Part shown: piece by piece, positions 1 through 10,119 of the stretch | How positions within the stretch are numbered: the stretch's first letter is position 1 | How the letters are laid out: each line of letters begins with the position of its first letter | From: Dryocosmus kuriphilus | Taxonomy: Eukaryota > Arthropoda > Insecta > Hymenoptera > Cynipidae | Direction of reading: 5' to 3' | NCBI GenBank assembly: GCA_038277395.1 | Contig: CM076197.1 | Location: forward strand, 99,164,442 to 99,228,441 | DNA length: 64,000 nt | Notes under the pieces: generated by a model | Database searches by the model: none | The model's input: only the letters and a program-made list of their open reading frames with translations | Told to the model about the DNA's origin: nothing | Position numbers and translations under genes: made by a program

Positions 1-1620
1 TTTCGTAACTAGTCAGTATATGCTTAGCCCCCCCCCCCCCCCCCCCTTAAACCTGGAAAAGGGGACGAGCGTAGCTGAACGCATTTTCGTAACTATCCAG
101 TAAATTCGTAGCCCCCCTCCCCCACAGTTAACTTTGGACAGGGGAACAAGCGTGATCGAACGCATATCTGTAACTGTTTTCTTTTTTTTTGTGGTTTTTT
201 TCCAACGCAATCCTCTTTTTCTCGAAAAATAATGGTTTTAGGCAAAAAGTGTATAATACAAGAAAGATGTATTTTTATACTAGCTAGAACTTTTGTTTGA
301 AATATTTTTCGAAATTCTCCATATGTACTGAGAGAGAATGACTGAAACACATTTCTGTAACCAGTCAGTAAATGCCCCCCCCCCCCTCACTTAAACCTGG
401 AAAAGGAGGACGAGCGTGGCTGAACACATTTCTGTAACCAGTCAGTAAATGCCCCCCTCCCCCCCCCCACTTAAACCTGGAAAAGGAGGACGAGCGTGGC
501 TGAACACATTTCCGTTACTAGTCAGTAAGCCCCCCCCCCCCCCACACTTAAACCTGGAAAGGGGGATGAGCGTGACTGAACACATTTCCGTAACCAGTCA
601 GTAAATGCGAAGCCCCCCCCCCCCCCCCCCCCCCTTACACCTGAAAAGTGGGACGAGCGTGACTGAACACATTTCTGAAACCAGTCAGTAAATGCGTAGC
701 CCCCTCCCCCACACTTAAACCTTGAAAGGGGGATGAGCGTGACTGAACACATTTCCGTAACCAGTCATTTAACCCCCCCCCCCCCCCCCCCAACTTAAAC
801 ATGGAAAAGGGGGCCGAGCGTGGCTGAACACATTTCCGTAACCAGTCAGTAAGCTCCCCTCCGCCCACTTAAACCTGGAAAGGGGGATGATCGTGACTGA
901 ACACATTTCCGTAACCAGTCAGTAAATGCGAAGCCCCCCCCCCCACACTTAAACCTAGAAAGGGGGATGAGCGTGACTGAATACATTTCCTTAACCAGGC
1001 AATCCCCCCCCCCCCCCCCCCCCACACTTAAACCTGGAAAAGGGGGACGAGCGTGGCTGAACACATTCCCGTAACCAGTCAGTAAGCTCCCCTCCCCCCA
1101 CTTAAACCTGGAAAGGGGGATGATCATGACTGAACAAATTTCCGTAACCAGTCAGTAAATGCGAAGCCCCCCCCCCCCCCACACTTAAACCTAGAAAGGG
1201 GGATGAGCGTGACTGAATACATTTCCTTAACCAGGCAATCCCCCCCCCCCCACACTTAAACCTGGAAAAGGGGGACGAGCGTGGCTGAACACATTCCCGT
1301 AACCAGTCAGTAAGCTCCCCTCCCCCCACTTAAACCTGGAAAGGGGGATGATCATGACTGAACAAATTTCCGTAACCAGTCAGTAAATGCGAAGCCCCCC
1401 CCCCCCACACACACTTAAACCTAGAAAGGGGGATGAGCGTGACTGAACACATTTCCGTAATCAGTCATTTAATCCCCCCCCCCCCCCCCCAACTTAAACA
1501 TGGAAAAGGGGGACAAGTGTGGCTGAATACATTTCAGTAACCAGCCCCCCCCCCTCCCCCCGGCTTAAACCTGGAAAAGAGGACGAGCGTAACTGAAGGC
1601 ATTTTCGTACCTAGCCAGTA
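1..1620. repeat. Poly-C minisatellite array
   Basis: Roughly 80-90 bp units. Each has a C-run of very variable length (about 6 to over 20 C), then ACTTAAACCTGGAAAAGGGG, a GAGCGTG(A/G)CTGAACACATTTCCGTAACCAG-type segment (variable) and CAGTAAATGCGAAG. About 190-350 interrupts the array with non-array sequence (see separate entry). Minus-strand frames stay open here only because the C-runs read as glycine; I do not regard them as genes. C-run length variation is typical of slippage. Confidence 0.92.
190..345. repeat. Merlin-family end fragment inside the poly-C array
   Basis: This interruption contains GGTTTTAGGCAAAAAGTG, an AAGATGTATTTTTATAC segment and AACTTTTGTTTGAAATATTTT. These align with the inner part of the Merlin inverted repeat at 4135-4260 (TTGGCAAAAAGTGGTTTTAG, then ACAACTTTTATCTGAAATG). 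A second copy of the GATGTATTTTTATACTAGCT segment lies at 1628-1670 in the same orientation, so the array sits among fragments of this transposon family. Fragmentary; no target duplication seen. Confidence 0.55.
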
Positions 1621-1686
1621 AATTCGTAGATGTATTTTTATACTAGCTAGAACTTTTCTTTGAAACATTTTCACCTATTCGGAACT

Positions 1687-2240
1687 GCACCCCTCAGAGT
1701 TCCGAAAACCCAAAACCTCTGATTTTCTTGGGTCTCCGTATACTTATGTACTTTGACGTGCTGATTACGAAAATGATAGTGAAAATTGGCGACTAGTGAA
1801 AAAATCATAAAAATCATGGTTTTTTTTTTGCGTTTATCTCAACTAATATGCAAAATTAAAAAGAATATCTCAAACGAAAGTTGTAGACCTCATCGAAGTA
1901 CACATTTTTTGTTATAAACATTTTTTTCTGCGAGTGATAGTTTGTGGTGAGTCGGTACGAAACCGAAACCAATGGAGATACGACGTAAATCTTTGTATCA
2001 TTGATTTTCTCGGAAACTTTCATTCACAGAAAAAAATGTTTGTAACAAAAAATATGTATTTGGATGAGGTCTACAACTTTTGTTTGAAATATTTTCCAAA
2101 CATCTCCGTATTTACTGAGATAATGAAAAAAATCATAATTTTTATGGGGTTTTTATGGTTTTTTACCATGAAGACATCCTTGTCCCCAATTTTCACTATC
2201 ATTTTCGTAATTAGTACGTCAAAATACATAAGTATATGAA
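1687..2240. mobile_element. Merlin-family non-autonomous foldback fragment
   Basis: Two arms, about 1735-1930 and 2030-2238, are inverted copies: TATGTACTTTGACGTG near 1745 matches the reverse complement of the sequence ending at 2238, and the interior GTTGTAGACCTCATC (about 1880) is mirrored at 2065-2085. The arms are homologous to the Merlin inverted repeat at 2300-2460 (CTTATGTATTTTGATGCGC). The right end lies next to the Merlin target duplication. No transposase; probably a derivative or truncated copy of the same family. Confidence 0.6.
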
Positions 2241-2693
2241 ATAATATGAAATAATATTTGGATAAACTTCCGAATAATGTTTACCTCCGATTTTGTTGAA
2301 ACTACGTACACTTATGTATTTTGATGCGCTGATTACGAATATCATAGTGAATATTGGCGCAAATTTGAATTTAATGACAAAAACCATAAAAAACCCATAA
2401 AATCATGGGTTTTTCCATTTATTTCCGTAAATAATAGGAATTTGGAAAAACATTTTAGATAAAAGTTATAGAGCATAAAAAATACATTTCTTTGTTCAAT
2501 ACATTTTTTCTCTAAAACCATTTTTTACCAAGAAAAATAAGATTTTCCAAAAAAAAAGGTATTTGGAACACGTAAGAAAACTTCTTTCATTGGGGTGTGT
2601 TAGAGTTTGGAAGGCGTGAAAAAACGGGGATTTTGGTAGAGGGGGGAAGATCAGACTGACCCATAATATTGTTTAAAAAAACAAAGAAGCCAC

Positions 2694-2922
2694 ACCTGTC
2701 ACATTTCTCTGACCTGTCACAGGGTTGCCTTCCCGCCCCCACAACACCTGGGAAAGGGGGTCGTGTGTGACCTAAGTCATTTATGTGCCCTGTCACAGGG
2801 GTGCCTTCCCGCCCCCCCCCAACACCTGGGAAAGGGGGTCGTGTGTGACCTAAGTCATTTATTTGCCCTGGCACAGGGATGCCTTCCCGCCCCCATAACA
2901 CCTGGGAAAGGAGGTCGTGTGT
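2694..2922. repeat. C-rich minisatellite within the Merlin element
   Basis: Three units of about 80 bp containing CCTTCCCGCCCCC, ACACCTGGGAAAGGGGGTCG, TGTGTGACCTAAGTCATTTA and CCTGTCACAGG. It lies between the left inverted repeat and the 3' end of the transposase gene. Its layout (C-run, ACACCTGGGAAAGGGGG, GTGTGAC) parallels the larger array at 1-1620, where the equivalent is ACTTAAACCTGGAAAAGGGG, suggesting common ancestry. Confidence 0.85.
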
Positions 2923-3100
2923 TTTTTCTAAATAATTCTAAATAAAAGAGTTATATAGATATATGTGTAAATTTCTCTTATATACACAAGAATCGTAAAT
3001 TTTATATAATGTTATATAACTAGAATTTATCCCTCAAAATAAAATATTTGGTGGTCCTGAAAAGGGCCGATTGTTTTATATATACATGGATGTCGTACCG

Positions 3101-3976
3101 TCATAAGGTTAAAAGATTACACGTAAACCACAAAAACTCACAAAGGTGATCAGCAAGATTGTCCTTTCGTACACTGCCACAAGAAAGAGATCGCCTCATC
3201 CATCGCCAAGAGGGCTCAATATTTTGAGTGTGGGCTCCAGTATTATGATCCACGAATTCCTCAGAATGATTCACTGTTTTATGTTCAAAGCCATAATGTT
3301 CAAGGTTTATATATCCTTTCCAACAATCCGTATGGATCTCTGTCCCTTCTGCAACGTGCTTTTTAATCAAATTAATCAACGCGGTTTCGTCTCTTTTATT
3401 ATCAGGACAGATCTCCAAACGATATTTTTGTGCTTCGCCCCTGTGAATCATCCCAAGGATCCACGACCCTTCCACAAAACGCCCTCTCTCATACTTCCGA
3501 CGTCCGATTTTGCACTCGTCGATTTCGACAACTTCACCAAAATCACCGATTTTACCTTCTTCTACAAAATGTTCATCAAGAGCAATCATACAGATCTCTC
3601 TGCAAAAGGAAAATCTATCAGCGACAGTTTCTGTTGAAATTTTCTGCCCCTCAATAATGCTGCTCTCACGTATAGTTTGCTCAAAATTAAAATTAAGAGC
3701 AAAACAATACGTGATCAGCATGCATGATGATGCTGAAAAGTGGCACCTCTCAAACCAGGTGTTTTCGGCAACACTATGCGTATGGCGATACTTTCCTTTT
3801 TTTTGGCGAAAGAATTGACCGCAAGTCATACTTGATTCTTGCAGTAACATTTTCTTCTTATGTTTTCCACAGAACCGTTCCTCTGGAATAAGTTCTAACT
3901 TCCTCAACCATTGCAAAGTTTTCTCTCGATCTTGGAGAATTAAACATAAACTAAAAATATTATATTTTGGATCCAT
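3101..3976 (-). CDS. Merlin transposase (ISXO2/IS1595-like DDE)
   Basis: An intact 291-residue ORF inside the Merlin inverted repeats. The C-terminal half is an ISXO2-like DDE nuclease domain. The first catalytic Asp is at about 153 in VVEIDECKIGRRKYERG, the second at about 217 in IHTDCWKGY, and the catalytic Glu at about 254 in HTQNIEPSWRWMRR. HNTGAHTQNIE matches the conserved block before the Glu in this family. The N-terminal part has Cys and His residues (CGKHKKK, then MTCG around 36-53) that may be a reduced zinc-binding DNA-recognition region. The start is the first Met of the open frame. Its role would be cut-and-paste movement of this element and of related copies such as 1687-2240. 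No frameshift or premature stop is visible, so it could be functional. Family assignment is firm; activity is untested. Confidence 0.9.
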   Translation of the reverse strand: MDPKYNIFSLCLILQDREKTLQWLRKLELIPEERFCGKHKKKMLLQESSMTCGQFFRQKKGKYRHTHSVAENTWFERCHFSASSCMLITYCFALNFNFEQTIRESSIIEGQKISTETVADRFSFCREICMIALDEHFVEEGKIGDFGEVVEIDECKIGRRKYERGRFVEGSWILGMIHRGEAQKYRLEICPDNKRDETALINLIKKHVAEGTEIHTDCWKGYINLEHYGFEHKTVNHSEEFVDHNTGAHTQNIEPSWRWMRRSLSCGSVRKDNLADHLCEFLWFTCNLLTL

Positions 3977-4423
3977 CTAGATGAGAAAAAAAAGCCAGAA
4001 CAATAAGAAGAAAGTCAGATAATGAGGACGCACAGTTAACAGCTCTCCTTATATACAGAAAGCGCGGACGCCGAAGAAAGCCCAGACACTTATCGTACCC
4101 CACCTTCTTACAACTTCTTTTGGAAAATCTTATTTTTCTTGGCAAAAAGTGGTTTTAGAGAAAAAATATATTCAACAAAAAGAATGTATTTTTTTGTAAT
4201 CTACAACTTTTATCTGAAATGTTTTTTCAAAATTCTTTTAATTTACGGAAATAAATGGAAAAAAATCATGATTTTATGGGGTTTTCATGGTTTTTGTCAT
4301 TAAATTCAAATTTGCGCCAATTTTCACTATGATATTCGTAATCAGCGCATCAAAATACATAAGTGTACGTAGTTTCAACAAAATCGGAGGTAACCACTAT
4401 TCGAAAGTACACCCATAATATTT

Positions 4424-5595
4424 ATTTTGTCCTGATGAATAGAATTCAAATAAATACATTTATTTGGTTCTAAAAAACTTTTTTTTTCAGTGTATACAAT
4501 TATTCAAATAGAAACCGACTCTGAAATACTTGGTAGAATTTTCAGAAGTAAATATAAATAAAAGTGAGTGAATAGTGAAACCATTGCAGAGAGATGGGAA
4601 AAAGAGAGGGGAAAATTGTCGAGTTCCGGAGAACACTTTCGATGGTCCGTGCCACTTCGCGGAAGCTAAATAGACTATGCGAACGGGTAATTGCAGTCGG
4701 CATCGCATCAAGTTGGAAAAAAAAAGCACCGCGAGACAAAGTGCAGAAAGGCGGCATCCAACACGATCCCTCAAGTTCCTTTGATCCTTCCAATGCGTTA
4801 GGTGCCCAACGATGATTTAAGAACGGTACTTGCTCGTGTGCAAAACTCCACGCGCACACCTTACTTCTGATTTATCGATGCCATTAAAACCAGCTGAAAA
4901 TGGACAAAATGGATCGAGCCTGAGAAATAGCACAAACTTTTAGAAAGGAACTTGGCTGACAAAGAAAACATTTTTGATAGATCCGATGGATAAAAGTACT
5001 TCTGTCTTATCTTCAATATGTTTGGGGATGAAATAGAAGTTGATCTTGTTGTTAATTTGATACATAAAAATGTCTTTAAATTTCGGAAGTATTTCAAGGT
5101 CTTCAAGTTAGAGCGATAAGAGAATATAGTAGAACACATATTGACTTTAAATTTATTTTAGGTCAAATTTCCGAGGAACTGCGACTTGGCACTTTCGTTG
5201 GATGTTCTGTCAACGAAAACGAGCTGAAGTTAATCTTCAATGGACCACCCTGTTCACATCTTTGCGTCCACGAGTCATCGAGCATGTGGATTCTGAGGCT
5301 TACAGACGTAAATTCTTTCATGCAAATTCCCCTGCTGGAATTTTGAAAGCTCCTTCAAAATTCTTTAATGCAACTTCAGTCCTTTTCATTTAACAGTGAG
5401 GGTCAGAATCTGCTACATTTCACTTTACCGAAAAAAGAGTCATTGTTTTGGTTGTATTATTCTGGACCAGTTTTTTCTGTAGGTAAAATATTGAGAGTAC
5501 TACTTTTTCTAAAAAAAAAAAATGCCCTTTTCTCTATCTGTACCCCAAGAATTTTGACGCCATCCAAATTTTGGAAGTTATACTGATTTATGGAC
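4424..5595. other. Spacer without identifiable gene
   Basis: Ordinary AT-rich sequence. Open frames are under 110 codons, overlap on both strands, and show no recognisable domain. No repeat structure stands out. Confidence 0.5.
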
Positions 5596-5626
5596 CACAC
5601 GTACACACACGCACGCACACACACAC

Positions 5627-5668
<42 letters not shown>
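5596..5668. repeat. (CA)n/(TA)n compound microsatellite
   Basis: ACAC/ACGC-type dinucleotides from about 5596 run into an uninterrupted AT dinucleotide tract from about 5634 to 5668. It directly abuts the left end of the CAGTCATCA element. Confidence 0.95.
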
Positions 5669-5670
<2 letters not shown>

Positions 5671-5671
5671 T

Positions 5672-8174
5672 CAGTCATCACAGAGTCACCTATTCACCTT
5701 TTGTCACCTATTTTGAATTTTGTCAACTTTTGTTACCTATTTTACTTATTTTGGAAATTTGTCACCTTTCTCACCTATTTACAATTAATAAAAAGCAAAA
5801 TGTTATTAAGAATTTTAATTCAGAATCAGATAATTTTATATTATGTTTCGAATTTCAAAAAAAGGGAATTAAATTTTAAATGCTTTAAAATTTTACGATT
5901 TCAAGTGGAAATGATGCATTTTGAATAACCTAATTAAATTGTCCACTAAAAATGTAACAGTTAAATTTTCAAAAAAAAGTATTTATTTTCAAACAAAACC
6001 AGTTGAATTTTCAAACTAAAAAGACAAATATTTGCAAACAAAATAATAAGCTTTCATTCAAAAATAGTTATATTTTCAACAACAAAAAATTAATTTTCAA
6101 TGGAATATTTTAATTTTTAACTCAAAAGGACCCACTTTTTAAGAAAGTAGTTGAATTATCAACAAAAAAAAGAGATTTTCAATTAGGTAGTTGAATTCCC
6201 ACACAAGATGGATTTTCAACCAAAAACATGATTTTTCAACCATAGATGATTTTTTTATCAAAATTGTTGAATTTACAAAAAAATTGTTGAACTTTCACTA
6301 AAAAAGCTGAATTCTCAACCAAAAATGAAGCAATGGAAGTTTCAATCGAAAAAGATGATTTTTCAATCAAAAATTTAATAGTTAAATTTTTAACCAAAAA
6401 TACAAAAAATTCAAACAAAAATGGATCCGTTTCATTTTGAACAAAAAAGATTCATTTTGAACCAAAAATAGCTCAATTTTCGAACAAAAAAATTAACTGT
6501 GAACCAAAATATTTAAATATCTCATAAAAAAAGTATTTTTCAAACAAGAAAATTAATTTTCAACCAAAAATAGGCATAGTTTCAATAAAAAAAATAGTTT
6601 CCAGTGGAAAGGTTAAGTTTTTAACCTAGAAAGACCAATTTAAAAAAAAGTTGAATTTCCACACAAGGAAGATGAATTTTCGACAAAAGAAATTTATTTT
6701 TAGCCAAACAATTGAATTTTCAACCAAAAAACATGATTTTTCTTCCAGAGATGAATTTTGAATGAAAACTCCTTGAATTTCTAAAAAATAGTTAAATTTT
6801 CAAATAAAAAAGATTAATTTTGAACCATAAATAATTGAATTTTCAACAAAAAAAAAATTTATCTTTCAACCAAATTATTGGGACTTTTCATAAACAAACT
6901 TACATTTTCAAACAAAGAAATGAATTTTCCATAAAAAATGGTTATATCTTCAAGAACGAAAAATTATTTTTCAAAGGAATAGTTTAATTTTTAACTGAAA
7001 AATACCAATTTTTAAAAAATAGATAAAATTTCAACCATAGAAGATGAATTATTAAAGAAAAGTGTTACAGTGTTGACTTTAGAAAAAAAAAGATTCATAC
7101 AAAAATAGTTGAATTACTAACCCCAAAAGGATGAATTTTCAACAGCAACAAAATTAGTGTTAACTAAATATGAATTTTTAACAAAATTGTTTATTTTCCA
7201 ACAAAATTTTTAAATTTTCAACTATAAAAATATAATTCTCAACCAAAAAATATGAATTCTTAACCATAAATATAATAGTTGACTTTTGCACCCAAAAAAT
7301 GTTACTGTTCAGCTAAAAATAGTTGAATTATCACCTCAAAAAGAAGAGGAATTTTCAACTAACAAAAGTAAATTTCCATTCAAAATAAGTTTCATTTTTA
7401 ACCATAAAAGATGAATTCTCAAAGAAAAATGTTATGACTTTTGAACAAGAGAAAATATTCTTTTAAAAAAATATAGTTGTTTTATTAACCCAAAAAAGGA
7501 AGTTGCAATTAAACGATTGAAGTTGACACCGAAGAAATATGCATTTTCAATAAGAAAAAAATGAATTTCTTGTTAAAAGTTAATTTTTAACCAAATTGTT
7601 ACACAATAGTCGAATTTTCAACCGAAAAGAATAATTCTAAATCAAAAAGACGAATTCTTAAACCAAAAATATAATCGTTAATTTTTGAACCAGAAAAATA
7701 TTATTTTTCAGATAAAAATATTGGAATTATGAACACCAGAAAAAGGAATTTTCAATAAACAAAAATAGATTTTCAGTGATTGTAGTTTAATTCTTAAGTA
7801 AACAGTTGAATTTTCGTGCAAGAATTGACTTTTTCGCCAATAACGCAATAGTTGAATTTTCGGCTGAGTGATGAATTTTCAACCAAATCATTTGACGGGC
7901 TAACAGTTTGCCCTAATTTATATTTTGCCGAATTAACCTTCGATCTCATAACTATATTGAAGAATTACCATTTGTCATAATTTTTATTTTTTCTGAATGG
8001 TCATTTTTCACACTTTTCATTTTTCGGAACTCTCCCTGATAAAATGTTAATGAACATTGATTTACATGTTAATTTAATTTATAAAACATTTTTGATGTCA
8101 CCTATTTGTCATCTTTTTTTGCAAAAAAACTCACCTTTTCACCTTTTTTAACGTCAATAGGTACTGTGATGACT
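5672..8174 (+). mobile_element. CAGTCATCA non-autonomous element, copy 1
   Basis: It starts CAGTCATCACAGAGTCACC and ends CTGTGATGACT, giving short terminal inverted repeats. The whole segment is the inverted counterpart of 13892-16603: for example TTTTCATTTTTCGGAACTCT near 8010 is mirrored near 14030. The interior is an array of degenerate units around TTGAATTTTCAAC plus A-runs. Subterminal parts carry repeated TCACCTATTTT / TTTGTCACC. No ORF of note, so it is non-autonomous. The terminal G and any right-hand target duplication are missing because a SINE abuts the end. Confidence 0.75.
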
Positions 8175-8385
8175 AGAGCCTCGGTGGCTCAGGTGGTAGC
8201 GCGTCGGCCTTCTAAGCAAGAGGTCCGGGGTTCTATTCCTGAGCCGAGTACCAATGGAATTTTCTATGTACTTCCACCGAGGCTCTCGTGGTTCGGAACC
8301 CACGTTAAACTGTAGGTCCCCTCATAAAGAGGCCAAAAGTGATCTTTCGGGAAAGATGCTTCATGTCGAGGGGCATATTGCGGAA
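8175..8385 (+). mobile_element. tRNA-derived SINE (Arg-TCT-like head)
   Basis: The first about 75 bases read as a tRNA-like unit. An A-box-like TGGCTCAGGTGG near 8190 and a B-box-like GGGGTTCTATTCC near 8227 are spaced as in a tRNA gene, with CTTCTAAG in the anticodon-loop position (TCT, arginine type). The acceptor ends pair imperfectly (GCCTCGG with CCGAG). A non-tRNA body follows (GAATTTTCTATG, then AAAGAGGCC, ATCTTTCGGG and CGAGGGGCATATTG). The long body and imperfect stem argue for a SINE rather than a working tRNA gene. It sits at the broken right end of the neighbouring element. Confidence 0.75.
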
Positions 8386-8660
8386 ATTTTTTATTATTAA
8401 GAAATAAGGAAAAATTATGTCAGTTCGTATCCAAGTTTTGAAAAAGTTTAGAAATTGAGAAAGAATTTTTGTTATTAATTTCACTTATTTTTATTTCGAC
8501 TAGGTCTTTTTTTATCTTTTTATAATTATAAAGTAAACTGCGAAACCAGTTATAAATTTCAATCCTTTATTATTAATTTAATATAATAATTAATTTTTAT
8601 TTCAGCTAAATAATATCTTCGTTTAATAATAATTCTGTAATAATTTATTAATAATCTTTT
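8386..8660. repeat. Inverted-repeat arm B (partner 16620-16890)
   Basis: TTATTAAGAAATAAGGAAAAATTATGT and the CACTTATTTTTATTTCGACTAGG region here reappear as reverse complement at 16620-16890 (for example CCTAGTCGAAATATAAATAAGTG near 16815). The match is imperfect. The partner lies just outside element copy 2, whereas this arm lies just inside copy 1. Confidence 0.65.
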
Positions 8661-9599
8661 TGCAACACCTGCCTCGAAAGTTAGTCTTTCTATGGTTCTG
8701 ATTGATGCGTAAAGGTATCCATTTAGGCCGACTGTGTACCAATAATATTGGTGCATGCGGAATTTGAAGCTCGGTTACTTTTTACACCGTGCCTAAAGTT
8801 GCGCATGCGCAGTTTGGAAAAGGAGAGCTTTACGCATTGTCGACATCGCAGTTGCATCCACCACAGTTTATTAATTTATTATTTTATTATTTGTAGATTT
8901 TCGAATTTTTTGGAAATTTTTGGACATTTTTATTTTCCTTAAGTTGCTGGTAATTGACAAAAACTTGAAGTATCCAAAAATTTACAAATATTCCAAAGAT
9001 TTCCAAAATTTACAAAAATGTACATAATTTCTAAAATCCACAAAAATTTCAAAAATTTGCAAACATTATTTCGAATTAATATGCTATTGGTGGGATTCTA
9101 AATACATTTTTGCGTCAATATTTTTAATTTTCTCAAAAAAGTCCGATGATTTTGTTTTAATTATCAGAAAATTGGCAATAATTTGCCTTGTTTTATTGAC
9201 AAAAAAACGACTAAAAAGTATCGACGTAACTCGAAACGTATAAAGAGACAATACGGTGTCTTCCCCATAGCGAAGTAGAGTAAATACTCCCCTTTCGAAA
9301 CATAACCATGATTTATTCCGGTGGGCAGTGCTTATCGACCTTTAGTGTATATGCTCTTGTGGGACAAACTGTAATTTTATGAAGAAAAAGTAAACCAAGT
9401 GTCATCTCAAAATGCTAAGCCCCAATTTGATTTTGAAATTGATTTTGATTTATGTAAGAATTTAAGTTGTTCAAATTTTTGTTCTAATTATTGTTAACTT
9501 TTAGCTAAGAGGTTAATTTTGCTAACACCCTACGACACACATGCACACATCTCTCTCTATATTATAAAAAGATGCCGCCGCTATCACACATTCAGATGA
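8661..9599. other. Spacer; short inverted match to 13482-13530
   Basis: Mostly unassigned. AAAGTAAACCAAGTG at about 9388-9402 with CATCTCAAAATGC after it is the reverse complement of GCATTTTGAGAT...CACTTGG near 13482-13530, a roughly 45-bp partner. At 9551 a TCTCTCTATATTATAAAAAG stretch resembles a Helitron 5' end, without a matching 3' end that I can place. No gene seen. Confidence 0.4.
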
Positions 9600-9830
9600 G
9601 GCCCTTCCGAGCAGACCTCCAGAGCCTCCCACTAGAACCTTCAGAGCCTCCGACTAGGGTTTCCAAAGACTCCTAGGAGGACTTCCAGAGCTCTCCTTTT
9701 TAGCCAAACCTTATACTAGATTTTCCTACTTATATGCTATTTTTGATCAACCTTATGCCACTTTTCTTTAAACTTATGCTACTTTACCCCAACCTTATGC
9801 CACTTTGCTACAACCACTTTTTCCTTTTAC
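9600..9830. repeat. Short tandem minisatellites
   Basis: About 9610-9700 has repeats of roughly 27 bp built on CTTCAGAGCCTCCGACTAG / CCTCCAGAGCCTCCCACTAG. About 9730-9815 has roughly 25-bp repeats around CCTTATGCCACTTT. Both are degenerate, and both lie directly outside the Transib-type element. Confidence 0.65.
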
Positions 9831-10119
9831 GCCCATTTCCCTTCCATACCTCCTTCTCTCATCATCCCTTTTTCCGTGTCCCTACGCCCCACTATGGGAG
9901 ATTTGGAAAAAATTTTGGACAAAAATCAATATCTTTTGAACCGCGAAAGATATCGACATGAATCCAGTGGCAAATTTATAGCTTATGTAATGTAGAATAA
10001 AGGAAAACTATAGGGGTTATTATAATTTGTGCCTTTGACCTTGAAAACTAGGGTCAAAGTTGGACTTTCTTGAAAAAATGTTAAACTTTTCACATTTTCT
10101 CCCTCAAGCTGGTAGTAAT

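Larger units (their letters stand above)
2260..4414 (-). mobile_element. Merlin DNA transposon, complete
   Basis: The element has long terminal inverted repeats (about 2260-2552 and 4121-4414, imperfect) and is flanked by the 9-bp direct repeat ATAATATTT at 2251-2259 and 4415-4423. Ends read GGATAAACTTCCG on the left and, as reverse complement, GGGTGTACTTTCG on the right. The inner ends share CCAAGAAAAATAAGATTTTC. Merlin elements (IS1016-like) make 8-9 bp target duplications, which fits. It carries one intact transposase gene and a three-unit minisatellite. The outer TIR bases have diverged somewhat, so it is not brand new. Confidence 0.9.

Noticed and set aside
13..1329. Minus-strand Gly-rich frames of 65-93 codons
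   Set aside because: They are reading frames through the poly-C minisatellite; glycine runs mirror the G-runs and lengths change with slippage.
3146..3818. Plus-strand frames opposite the Merlin transposase
   Set aside because: Antisense shadows of a well-supported DDE transposase; no domains.
8175..8250. A functional tRNA-Arg gene
   Set aside because: Box spacing fits, but the acceptor stem pairs poorly and a SINE body follows; a dispersed relative at 63908 shares the body word.
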